In this document: one piece after another, positions 16,748 to 24,409 of the stretch
Layout of the letters: the number at the start of each line of letters is the position of its first letter
Numbering within the stretch: the first letter of the stretch is position 1
Assembly: GCA_021772615.1 (NCBI GenBank)
Contig: JAJFLQ010000090.1
Location: 1 to 45,228, forward strand
DNA from: Verrucomicrobiota bacterium
GTDB taxonomy: Bacteria > Verrucomicrobiota > Lentisphaeria > JABSQK01 > JAJFLO01
DNA: 45,228 nt
Direction: 5' to 3'
The notes under the pieces: model-generated
Database searches by the model: none
Seen by the model: only the letters and a program-made list of their open reading frames with translations
What the model was told of the DNA's origin: nothing
Program-made: the position numbers and the translations under genes

Positions 16748-19700
16748 ATGCTTAGCAGACTTATCGGGTTCTCATTGAAGAACCGAATATTCGTTGTTAT
16801 CGCTGCGCTTTTGGTCTTGATGTGCGGTGGCTATCTGGCATTACAGATGCCGATCGACGTACTCCCGAACCTTAACCGGCCGACGGTGGTTATTATGACC
16901 GAGGCTCATGCCATGGTGCCGGAAGACGTGGAGCAATTGGTGACGCTGCCTCTTGAGCAAATTCTCAACGGTGCAACAGGGGTTGAGCGCGTTCGATCTT
17001 CATCCGGACTGGGCTTGTCAGTCATCAAAGTTGAATTTGGATGGGGATCGGACATCTACCGGAACCGGCAGATCGTCTCCGAAAAACTCGTGCTTGCGAA
17101 ATCTCGACTTCCTGAAGGCGTCGACCCTATTATGGCGCCTATTTCCAGCATCATGGGGCAAGTTCAGTTGATCGGATTGAGCAGTAAGACGGGCAAATTG
17201 TCAACATCCGACATTCGGGCGCTTGCGGATTACAAACTGAAATACGACCTGCTCTCAATAGCCGGCGTATCCAAGGTCATTGTTGCCGGTGGCGCCGGAA
17301 AGCAACTACAGGTGATCATTGATGCGAAAAAGCTGCGTACATTTAATGTTACGGTCAATGAGGTCGCCGAAGCGATTGAACGGAACAATCAGAATCGTAG
17401 CGGCGCTTTCATGGATATTGGTACCAAAGCGCCGATTATCACGGTTACCGGACTTCTTGAGGGTAAGCAAGATCTTGAAAGTGCGGTAGTTCGAGCGGAT
17501 GACCTCCGGCCTGTACGCATACGGGATGTCGCCCAAGTTGAGTTTGGGCCATCTGCAATAAAAGTGGGCGAAGCTGGTGTCAACGGCAAACCGGGTGTTG
17601 CCATGGTAATCATGAAACAGCCAGGGTACGACACCATTAAACTGACCAAGGCCGTCGAGGCAGCACTCGAGCTGAGTGCTGCCGGGCTTGATGACGACTT
17701 GATTGTCAATCCGCACTTGTTCAAGCAGGCTGACTTCATCAACCGTGCGATAGACAATGTCGTGGAAGCTGTTCGGGACGGTGGGATTATGGTTGTCATA
17801 ATCGTGTTCATCTTCCTGATGAACTGGCGAACTGCTTTCATCACGTTGACCGCGATTCCGCTGTCGATCGCAATGACTGCAATCGTGTTCTCTGCCATGG
17901 GGCTTTCCATCAATACGATGACATTAGGCGGGTTGGCTGTGGCAGTAGGTGCACTAGTTGACGACGCGATTGTCGGGATGGAGAATGTATACCGCAGACT
18001 TGGGCAGAACAGCCGGGCCGAGAATCCGACGCCGCCGATACAGGTCGTTTACGACGGCTGTGGCGAAGTGCTTAAACCCATCCTGATCGGCACGATGTTA
18101 GTCGTTGTTGTGTACATGCCGCTCTTCTTCCTCACCGGAATGGAAGGGAAGCTGTTTACGCCGATCGGGATAGCCTATATCGTCAGCGTAACGGCGTCAC
18201 TATTCGTCTCGCTAACGGTTACGCCGGCGCTTTGCTACTTCCTTCTTCCGAACAATTTACCCAAAGGGGAGGATACGGATACATTTGTTGTTCGCAGGTT
18301 AAAAAAAGTGGCCGGTCTTACGATCAGGTCGAGTATCCGGCACGCACGGCTCGTACTGGTTACACTGGTCGTGTTAGTCGGTGTAGGAGTCTACGTTTTG
18401 GCAACAGCCGGGTCACAATTCCTGCCGCCGTTTAACGAAGGTGTCGCGCAGATCAATCTGGTCCTGCCGCCTGATACTGGGTTGTCGACCTCCAACGCCT
18501 ATGGGCTACGGCTGGAGAAGATACTCAAAGACGTCGACGGTGTACGACATGTGACGCGTCGAACCGGACGGGCCGAAGGCGACGAACATGCCGAAGGCGT
18601 GAATACATCTGAGGTAATCGTTAATTTCGATCCGGCCGTCGAGCGCGATCGTGAGGAGATAATCGATGAAATCCGCACGCGTATGGGAGAAGAATTCCCT
18701 GGTGTGGCCTTCGCTGTGGACCAGCCGCTGGCACACTTGCTTAGCGCCATGCTTTCCGGTGTTCAGGCACAGGTCGCCGTCAAGATTTATGGCCCGGATC
18801 TCGAAACGCTGCGCACCATCGCAAGAGATGTGGAAGGTCGCTTGAAGGAAGTAGACGGGGTAAAAGACCTGATCGTAGAACCGCAGGTCCTTGTGCCGAA
18901 TATCACCATTGTCCCTAATCGCGAGATGCTTGCCCGACATGGCCTGGCAGTGGAAGATATTGGCGACACGGTGGAACTCTCCCTGGGGGGAGAGGCGATC
19001 TCGCGAATGGTTGACGGCCGCTACGTATATCCGATAATCCTTCGTCTCAACGAAGACGATAGACGCTCTCTCCAGGATCTGGAGAACCTCTACATCCGTA
19101 AACACAACGGCAAGCTTATCCGCTTAGGTGACGTTGCTGCGGTTCGACAGTCGATGACGGCGAACAACATCAAGCATGAGAACATCGGCAGACGGATTGT
19201 CGTTCAACACAATGTTGCCGGACGGTCCTTGGGAGAAGTTGTTGCAGATGTCGACCGCGCTCTGGAGCCTGTCCGCCAGGAACTTGCAAATAAGAGGGGG
19301 TATTCGCTGAGAATCAGTGGTCAGTTTGAGGCACAACAGGAGGCAACCAAGCGAATCCTGATACTGAGCATACTCTCCCTGCTGTGTATGGTTCTGATAC
19401 TGTACATGCATTTCCGCTCCATCAATCTGAGCCTTCAGGTATTGGCGAGCATCCCAATGGCCTTCATTGGTGCGGTAGCGTACGTCGTAATTACGCGGCA
19501 GACGTTATCGGTAGCCACACTTGTCGGCTTGATCTCATTGGGAGGAATCGCGGCACGTAACGCGATTCTGTTGCTGGACCACTACATTCATCTGATGAAG
19601 GCTGACGGCATGCCGTTCGGCCCAGACGTCATGATTCTCGCCGGGCAAGAGCGAATGGTTCCCGTGATGATGACTGCACTTACCAGTGGGATTGCGCTGA

Positions 19701-19897
19701 TCCCACTCGCCCTGGCCCCTGGCCAACCCGGAAAAGAAATCCTTTACCCCGTAGCCACCGTTATCATTGGTGGCTTGATTTCCAGCACGCTACTGGACTT
19801 CATCGTACGGCCCGCAGTCTTCCACCTCTTTGGAAGGGAAGCTGCAGCCAGAGCCGCGGACCCGGTACAACAGAGCGAAAACGAAATCCTCCTATAA
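16748..19897 (+). CDS. Heavy-metal efflux RND pump (CusA/CzcA family)
   Basis: A 1049-residue inner-membrane proton antiporter of standard HME-RND length. TM1 follows LSRLIGFSLKNRIFVV. The porter domain has VPEDVEQLVTLPLEQ and SSGLGLSVIKVEF, and TM4 carries VGALVDDAIVGMENVYRR with the proton-relay acids. The second repeat begins near residue 530, with FLPPFNEG. The Met residues that conduct Cu(I)/Ag(I) in E. coli CusA are not evident in the corresponding segment (FNEGVAQINLVLPP), so a divalent-metal or altered Cu path is possible; this needs alignment. It starts 11 bases after the adaptor stop, with AAGGAA upstream. Operon: outer-membrane factor, adaptor, pump, His-rich protein. Confidence 0.93.
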   Translation: MLSRLIGFSLKNRIFVVIAALLVLMCGGYLALQMPIDVLPNLNRPTVVIMTEAHAMVPEDVEQLVTLPLEQILNGATGVERVRSSSGLGLSVIKVEFGWGSDIYRNRQIVSEKLVLAKSRLPEGVDPIMAPISSIMGQVQLIGLSSKTGKLSTSDIRALADYKLKYDLLSIAGVSKVIVAGGAGKQLQVIIDAKKLRTFNVTVNEVAEAIERNNQNRSGAFMDIGTKAPIITVTGLLEGKQDLESAVVRADDLRPVRIRDVAQVEFGPSAIKVGEAGVNGKPGVAMVIMKQPGYDTIKLTKAVEAALELSAAGLDDDLIVNPHLFKQADFINRAIDNVVEAVRDGGIMVVIIVFIFLMNWRTAFITLTAIPLSIAMTAIVFSAMGLSINTMTLGGLAVAVGALVDDAIVGMENVYRRLGQNSRAENPTPPIQVVYDGCGEVLKPILIGTMLVVVVYMPLFFLTGMEGKLFTPIGIAYIVSVTASLFVSLTVTPALCYFLLPNNLPKGEDTDTFVVRRLKKVAGLTIRSSIRHARLVLVTLVVLVGVGVYVLATAGSQFLPPFNEGVAQINLVLPPDTGLSTSNAYGLRLEKILKDVDGVRHVTRRTGRAEGDEHAEGVNTSEVIVNFDPAVERDREEIIDEIRTRMGEEFPGVAFAVDQPLAHLLSAMLSGVQAQVAVKIYGPDLETLRTIARDVEGRLKEVDGVKDLIVEPQVLVPNITIVPNREMLARHGLAVEDIGDTVELSLGGEAISRMVDGRYVYPIILRLNEDDRRSLQDLENLYIRKHNGKLIRLGDVAAVRQSMTANNIKHENIGRRIVVQHNVAGRSLGEVVADVDRALEPVRQELANKRGYSLRISGQFEAQQEATKRILILSILSLLCMVLILYMHFRSINLSLQVLASIPMAFIGAVAYVVITRQTLSVATLVGLISLGGIAARNAILLLDHYIHLMKADGMPFGPDVMILAGQERMVPVMMTALTSGIALIPLALAPGQPGKEILYPVATVIIGGLISSTLLDFIVRPAVFHLFGREAAARAADPVQQSENEILL

Positions 19898-19922
19898 CCC
19901 AAAAACATAAGGAGACCCTGCC

Positions 19923-20402
19923 ATGAGAAGAACCACAACCACATCACTCATCCTGGCAGCAGCTACAATGTTGTTTGTATCGGTTTTACAGGCAATGGAT
20001 GACGATCACAAAGGGCACAAACATGGCGATCACGAAGGCCATGATCATGATGAACATGGCACGGCAGTTGTTCTCGAGGTCGGTAATGGTGTCGCTGAAA
20101 TCCAACTAAACCACGATGACGAAGTCGGGATCGTTACCCTTCACGTTCTAAAAGAAGGGACGCATGAGGGACTGAAGATCGCAACAGCGCCTCGCTTTAA
20201 CCTGCAACTCAAGACTGGCAGAAAGCAGGTGAAGACCGTGGCTGCTGATCCCGACAAGAATGGATGGAGTAACGAGTTCACGGCGACGAGCAGCTATCTG
20301 AAAGGTCACATTGATGGCGCCATCTCGATCAAGATTGACGGAAAATCACATCTTGTAAAACTGGCGCACGAGGGGCATGATCACGAGGGTCACGATCATT
20401 GA
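19923..20402 (+). CDS. His-rich exported metal-binding protein
   Basis: A 159-residue protein starting with a signal peptide (SLILAAATMLFVSVLQA). Mature clusters HKGHKHGDHEGHDHDEHG and the C-terminal HEGHDHEGHDH enclose a compact beta-rich core (AVVLEVGNGVAEIQL, DGAISIKIDGK). GGAG lies 8 bases before the ATG. Position directly behind the RND pump and His content suggest periplasmic metal binding or delivery to the efflux complex. The core domain is not one I can name. Confidence 0.82.
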   Translation: MRRTTTTSLILAAATMLFVSVLQAMDDDHKGHKHGDHEGHDHDEHGTAVVLEVGNGVAEIQLNHDDEVGIVTLHVLKEGTHEGLKIATAPRFNLQLKTGRKQVKTVAADPDKNGWSNEFTATSSYLKGHIDGAISIKIDGKSHLVKLAHEGHDHEGHDH

Positions 20403-20771
20403 AAGAAGAATTAGGAAGTCTCAACGCGAGTAATTCGCGGCGCAGGCGGGATCGAGAGGCTGACTCGCTGACAAACAGGAAACGAGAACGTTACGATTGT
20501 CAAGCACAAGAGGACGATTACAGGACAAGATCGAAGTACGCTGTATAGGTCATCAGTGCGGGTAACCGCATGAAGAATCAGATGTAAGAAAAAACGAATT
20601 TTACATAAAACCGATTGTGATAAGAAGGAGGTGGCGTCCCATGGATCCCGGTTACGATAATTGACATACCAAGCCTCAGCTATCAATCCGCGCTGTAATC
20701 TTCCGCAAGCGCACCTATCAAAACAACCATAATCAAGCAAAATTACATTCTTAACGAGAGGTTCAACTAAA
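20403..20771. other. Intergenic region downstream of the efflux operon
   Basis: 369 bases. A short stem CGCGA/TCGCG at about 20425-20439 follows the operon but has no U-run, so it is not a convincing terminator. The second half is AT-richer and presumably carries the promoter of the following lipoprotein gene. No gene is supported. Confidence 0.4.
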
Positions 20772-21212
20772 ATGAAATCAAAACCTTTTTTCTCAATTAT
20801 TATGCTTCTTGCATTCTCCATTTTCATAACTGGATGTGCAACAACGCAAACTGACCTGGCGAAAAACGGCATCGTCACAGTGACTCGGTTATCTTCGAAC
20901 CACGCTCGTATTCATACCACTCATGTATCCAAGAGAAATGACAGCGTTAGAATTTCGGGTCACGTTAAATTTGCCAATTCGTTTCGCGCCAGTCGACAAG
21001 GACATGTAGACATAACGATTATAAACCCGGACAGCTCGATATTAACAAAGACGACTGCGGCGACCCGCCACGCACATCGTCCCCGTAATGATAACCGGCC
21101 TTCGCCGTATTCGGTGACAATCCCGCTTGTTATTCCTAAAGGATCGGAAATCCAGGTGATCTATCACGCCGGGGGCGTCAAGCCCGAATGCACTCATGCG
21201 ACCGATTACTAG
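20772..21212 (+). CDS. Small lipoprotein of unknown function
   Basis: A 146-residue protein with a clear lipoprotein signal, LLAFSIFITGCATT (lipobox ITGC, Cys22). The mature part has alternating strands (VRISGHVKFAN, GHVDITIINPD, YSVTIPLVIPKGSEIQVIY), suggesting an immunoglobulin-like or beta-sandwich fold. AGAGG lies 8 bases before the ATG. I do not recognise the family. It sits at the left border of the decayed region and has no visible link to the efflux cassette. Confidence 0.7.
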   Translation: MKSKPFFSIIMLLAFSIFITGCATTQTDLAKNGIVTVTRLSSNHARIHTTHVSKRNDSVRISGHVKFANSFRASRQGHVDITIINPDSSILTKTTAATRHAHRPRNDNRPSPYSVTIPLVIPKGSEIQVIYHAGGVKPECTHATDY

Positions 21213-21318
21213 GAGGCCACGTGGCGGCAATTAACGTACATGGAATGCACCGACCTTGTCACGATTCGTCAAAGCCATCATAGCAAGCCACAAAGCAACT
21301 CGATACTATCTGTCGGCT

Positions 21319-21368
21319 AAATTCACGCTAATTCAGCAGGTGTGTTTTTCAAATTCGCGTTAATTTGG
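21319..21368. repeat. Pair of imperfect direct repeats (AAATTC-CG-TAATT)
   Basis: AAATTCACGCTAATTCAG at 21319-21336 and AAATTCGCGTTAATTTGG at 21351-21368 are imperfect direct repeats, 32 bases apart from start to start (about three helical turns). They lie immediately upstream of the degraded ATPase gene. They could be an operator or remains of a repeat family. Confidence 0.5.
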
Positions 21369-21373
21369 CGGCA

Positions 21374-21985
21374 ATGAAGATCATTCCACGAATTCTTGAA
21401 ACGGCGTGAACTGGAGACGCACGACAAAGCAATAGTCGTATACGGCGCGCCAGGTTGGCAAAACGACCCTGGTCAAGAATGTCCTCCAAGACCTGCCGTA
21501 TCGCGTGCTGGAGATCAATGCCGACGAACAACGGTACATCGATGTGATGTCCAGCCGCGACAGCCGGAGGCTGGGAGAACTTGTCGCCGGCTTTGGCCTT
21601 CTTTTTCTCGATGAAGCCTTCGCAAAGAAGTTGCGAAGTCACACAAATACTATTTTTATGACCTTGGTATTCGCAATGCCGTGATCGACAATTTCAACGG
21701 CCTGGATATCGTGTCGATAGCGGCGCGATGTGGGAAAATTTCGTCATCATGGAGCGGATCAAGCGAAATGCGTATTCCAACTGGACCGGCAACTGCTATT
21801 TCTGGCGGACCAATACAGGCGCGGAGATCGACTACGTCGAAGAATCACAGGGGCGTTTGTCCGGGTACGAAATCAAATTCGGGAAGAAGAAACCGCGGAG
21901 ACCGAACACGTTTCTCGACACCTATCACGGTTCGTCCTGGAATGTCGTGTCACGTGAGAATTGGATGGACTTCGTACTTGGGTAA
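21374..21985 (+). pseudogene. Degraded AAA ATPase with DUF4143-type C-terminus
   Basis: Pieces of one gene lie in order but in different frames. The first is FLKRRELETHDKAIVVYGA, next a P-loop segment RQVGKTTLVKNVLQDLPYR through GFGLLFLDEA, then (after a loss of roughly 200 residues) YYFYDLGIRNAVIDNFNGL, and last a final piece with ENFVIMERIKRN, GAEIDYVEE and YEIKFGKKKPRRP ending at 21985. Intact members are about 380-400 residues, while this span could hold only about 204. At least three frameshifts and one internal deletion are needed. The order of blocks matches ATP-binding proteins with DUF4143, often found in accessory DNA. No functional product is expected. Confidence 0.85.
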
Positions 21986-22069
21986 CAAGAGTTCAACTAT
22001 GCCGTTCGCCGGGTGAAATCATCGTTACAGTTCCACCGCCGTTTGACCCGGCACTATTAGACCGATCCA

Positions 22070-22175
22070 GAAACGGAATCCGGGATCGAGCCGAACGCTC
22101 CGACTTTATCCCCCATTTGCTCCGAAACCGGCCGATAGCAAGCAATTTCAAGGTCTTGTAACGCCGAGATCTTTC
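22070..22175. repeat. ~107-bp imperfect direct repeat, left copy flanking vapBC
   Basis: Begins GAAACGGAATCCGGGATCGA and ends CCGAGATCTTTC. The same element recurs in the same orientation at 22986-23092 with about 15-20 differences and one length change. The two copies bracket the toxin-antitoxin pair. Neither contains a gene. Confidence 0.85.
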
Positions 22176-22191
22176 TAAACGCGTTAAACCA

Positions 22192-22611
22192 TCAAGATCC
22201 CCACGGATTGACAAGAGCTATTCCCGCTTCCACGAAGTGCTTCGTATTGCCCGTGGCTAGTGTCCCCTGTCTTGTGGAAACTATCCCGGCAATTTGAACA
22301 TCGCGTATTTCAACGTTTTTTCCAGCTGTCCGGAAGTTGGCGGAAATACGAGCTGCCGCAAGTGCTGCAGGACGGTCAAAATCCAATACCCTACTTTCCA
22401 AATCTTCGGTTAATGTTAGATCAAAAGCGCGTTCAAGTCTTTCGCGCTTTCTTCCAGGAGGAAGGATGTTAAGTCCATAGCGAATTTCGAAAATACAAAC
22501 AGATGTTGTCCAGATAGACTCAGGAGGTTGTATATCGAGCCATGCCACCACGGCTGGTTCCGGTGTGGTGCGCATGAGTGCGGACATGACATTCGTATCA
22601 AGAACAATCAT
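22192..22611 (-). CDS. vapC: VapC-type PIN-domain ribonuclease toxin
   Basis: A 139-residue PIN-domain protein. MIVLDTNVMSALM supplies Asp5, FEIRYGL supplies Glu42 and IRDVQIAGI supplies Asp104, so the acidic site looks intact. ATGNTKHF is the usual C-terminal block. VapC toxins cleave tRNA or rRNA and are held inactive by the paired antitoxin. The start ATG at 22611 overlaps the antitoxin stop as TGATG, so the two are co-translated; a GTG one codon earlier is also possible. It resembles the FitB branch by its partner. The gene is intact inside an otherwise decayed region. Confidence 0.93.
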   Translation of the reverse strand: MIVLDTNVMSALMRTTPEPAVVAWLDIQPPESIWTTSVCIFEIRYGLNILPPGRKRERLERAFDLTLTEDLESRVLDFDRPAALAAARISANFRTAGKNVEIRDVQIAGIVSTRQGTLATGNTKHFVEAGIALVNPWGS

Positions 22612-22856
22612 CACTCGAAGCTCGTTGGTTGTGGGCTTTGGCCTCGGAGTTCAGCGATATCCTGCTCTAAGCCATGATCGGCGAAACGTCCGGCGATCCG
22701 AGAACCTAAGCGGGGCCGTGGTGCTTCTCGAGGGATAACGGCACGGCGTAGGATCGTACGAACCTCTTCCTCCATGCTATGGCCATGTTTTTCTGCCAGA
22801 CTACGGAGTTTATCGCGGATATCATCTTCTATATTTCTAACAACAAATTGAGCCAT
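22611..22856 (-). CDS. vapB: FitA/VapB-type ribbon-helix-helix antitoxin
   Basis: An 81-residue protein. MAQFVVRNIEDDIRDKLRSL followed by HGHSMEEEVRTILRRAV is the FitA-like ribbon-helix-helix DNA-binding fold (1-45). The rest is a flexible toxin-binding tail ending TSFE. A perfect ribosome site AGGAGGTG lies 4 bases before the ATG. It should neutralise the PIN toxin and repress its own promoter through the palindrome just upstream. Confidence 0.92.
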   Translation of the reverse strand: MAQFVVRNIEDDIRDKLRSLAEKHGHSMEEEVRTILRRAVIPREAPRPRLGSRIAGRFADHGLEQDIAELRGQSPQPTSFE

Positions 22857-22867
22857 TTATCACCTCC

Positions 22868-22883
22868 TGATATCAGGATATCA
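22868..22883 (-). promoter_or_regulatory. Candidate VapBC/FitAB autoregulatory operator
   Basis: TGATATCAGGATATCA, a 16-bp near-perfect palindrome, lies directly upstream of the antitoxin ribosome site. Ribbon-helix-helix antitoxins bind such paired half-sites near their own promoters. The assignment rests on position and symmetry. Confidence 0.5.
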
Positions 22884-22985
22884 TATCTATGAAATTATTT
22901 CAAGAGAAGGCTCTATTAGATTTTCTCTGAAACTGCGGGCAGCACCGGCGTTGGACCGGCGTGGGCGCGCAGGAAAGGTGTATAT

Positions 22986-23092
22986 GAAACGGAATCCGGG
23001 ATCGAGCCGAAGGCTACGATAGTATTCCCCCATTTGCTTCGAAACCGCCCTATAGAAAGCAAGTTCAAGGCTTTGTAATCCCGAGATCTTTC
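22986..23092. repeat. ~107-bp imperfect direct repeat, right copy flanking vapBC
   Basis: Begins GAAACGGAATCCGGGATCGA and ends CCCGAGATCTTTC. It is the partner of the copy at 22070-22175. A shorter related piece, CAATTTCAAGGTCCTGTA, occurs at about 23170-23187, suggesting a further truncated copy. Confidence 0.85.
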
Positions 23093-23228
23093 AACCATTC
23101 ACAAGTGTGGCTGAGCCGCAATATCCGTAGTATCAAAGCCGCCGTACACACGGCCATGCACGAAAAATACAATTTCAAGGTCCTGTACCCCACGTTCTCT
23201 GCTCAAATCAATCTGCTCGGGGCAACAA

Positions 23229-23620
23229 GCGCGAAATTTCCTCCAGGGAGGAGAAAGCCACTATGGCAAAGCAAGCGACTATCTCGGACGCCCGGACATG
23301 CAGGCATTGCCGAGAAGTCAGCGCGCATTGATGACTCTGGCAATTCGTAAACGCCTGTGGTCACCGACGTTCGCGATCGCTGGAGCCCTAAACGCCCTGG
23401 ACGCGAAGCTTGAGCGAAGGTTAAAGGAAGGTGCCGAATTGAGCCAGGCGGAAGTGGAACTTGAGGAGGACTTTGAAACATTCGACCAAATGGCCGAAGA
23501 ACTGGCTGAAGAAGAAGAGATTATTGAGCCGCTGACACTGGGGCAGCGACAGTCGCTGAAAAACGGAATTGTCGACCTTAGGCAATTCTTAAATTTGGCC
23601 CTTCATGTTCATCTCTTTTT
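23229..23620 (+). pseudogene. Fragment of an SNF2/HepA-type helicase
   Basis: One frame reads ASDYLGRPDMQALPRSQRAL, MTLAIRKRLWSPTFAIAGAL, an acidic EELAEEEEI stretch and LTLGQRQSLKNGIVDLRQF. This matches the linker between the two RecA lobes of large SNF2-related helicases, where the pattern is ALP.SQR.LMTL.LRKLLASSTFAIAG.L. Only about 130 residues of a protein normally near 1000 remain, and no helicase motif survives on either side. The open frame continues to 23795 but loses similarity after about 23620. It is a relic, probably of a lost defence or mobile gene. Confidence 0.65.
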
Positions 23621-24271
23621 TGATATTGATTTTGCGATCGATTCGGGCTCCTGGGCCAGGCTTGAGCTTGGTGGTGAACTTGTATGGTCAGTGCTTCAGA
23701 AGCGCTTGGAAGGAGGCATTCCGCGACTCGCATGCTCTAATTCGGTCCTCCTGGCCACCACCTGCCCTTTACGATTTCTTATTGGTCCAGGCTGACTACG
23801 CGATTGGTGCGAATGAGGAGGAACAAGAGAGGCCTAGCATAGAGGCGCCGCCCATCGATCCGAATCTGGATGCTTCATTCGCACCCAATGAAAACCGTAC
23901 TGAAGACAACAAATGAATACATCACGTCTTAATATACAGGTGACGGGCAGTTGGGAATGACCAAAAGATTCCTTTTCAAAGGACTTCAGGCAAGATCGGC
24001 GAGACCCAGGCCGACAAAGTGTACGGATCAGTCGGAAAAGACCTGCAAGATGTCGGCCGGAAATCCGAAAAAGGGGAAATCCGTTGAGCATATTAGAACA
24101 GGCTACTTCAAATTTAGGATAAAAAAGCACGATACCCTACTCCCGCAGGGTCAAGATGGGTATTGAGATTGTCCGCATCGTTCACCAGAGAATGGAGGCG
24201 GAAATTCATCTGTAAGCGTTCACCACGTCGCATTGCGGCCATACCAGCCCTCGGAACGCTGTTGGAACACC

Positions 24272-24296
24272 GGCTCACGAGGCCGTTCGCCCTCCA
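24272..24296. repeat. Interspersed 25-bp repeat, copy 2 (EGERPREP type)
   Basis: GGCTCACGAGGCCGTTCGCC followed by CTCCA. It differs by one base from the copies at 12545 and 24323. Copies 2 and 3 are 51 bases apart, start to start. Confidence 0.85.
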
Positions 24297-24322
24297 AATA
24301 ATGCGGCTCGCCAGAATACGTT

Positions 24323-24347
24323 GGCTCACGGGGCCGTTCGCCCTCCA
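24323..24347. repeat. Interspersed 25-bp repeat, copy 3 (EGERPREP type)
   Basis: Identical over 25 bases to the copy at 12545-12569, about 11.8 kb away, and in the same orientation. It lies 62 bases downstream of the fumC stop. Confidence 0.85.
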
Positions 24348-24409
24348 GCAATAACGTGATCAATCGGGTGCGTAGTGGCCACGTCACATGCCGGCGGCTG
24401 TGACGGCGA

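Larger units (their letters stand above)
23796..24409. other. Decayed non-coding stretch with repeats
   Basis: About 610 bases before fumC. An unrecognised frame ends at 23916 (ALYDFLLVQADYAIG, then a Pro/Glu-rich tail) and may be another relic. No ribosome site, domain or complete gene is visible. Two EGERPREP-type repeats lie at 24272-24296 and 24323-24347. Confidence 0.5.

Noticed and set aside
18506..19105. 199-codon minus-strand frame inside the RND pump gene
   Set aside because: Antisense of conserved pump sequence, with no domain.
23957..24166. Possible small basic protein in the decayed region
   Set aside because: No ribosome site, no similarity that I recognise, and it is surrounded by broken genes and repeats.
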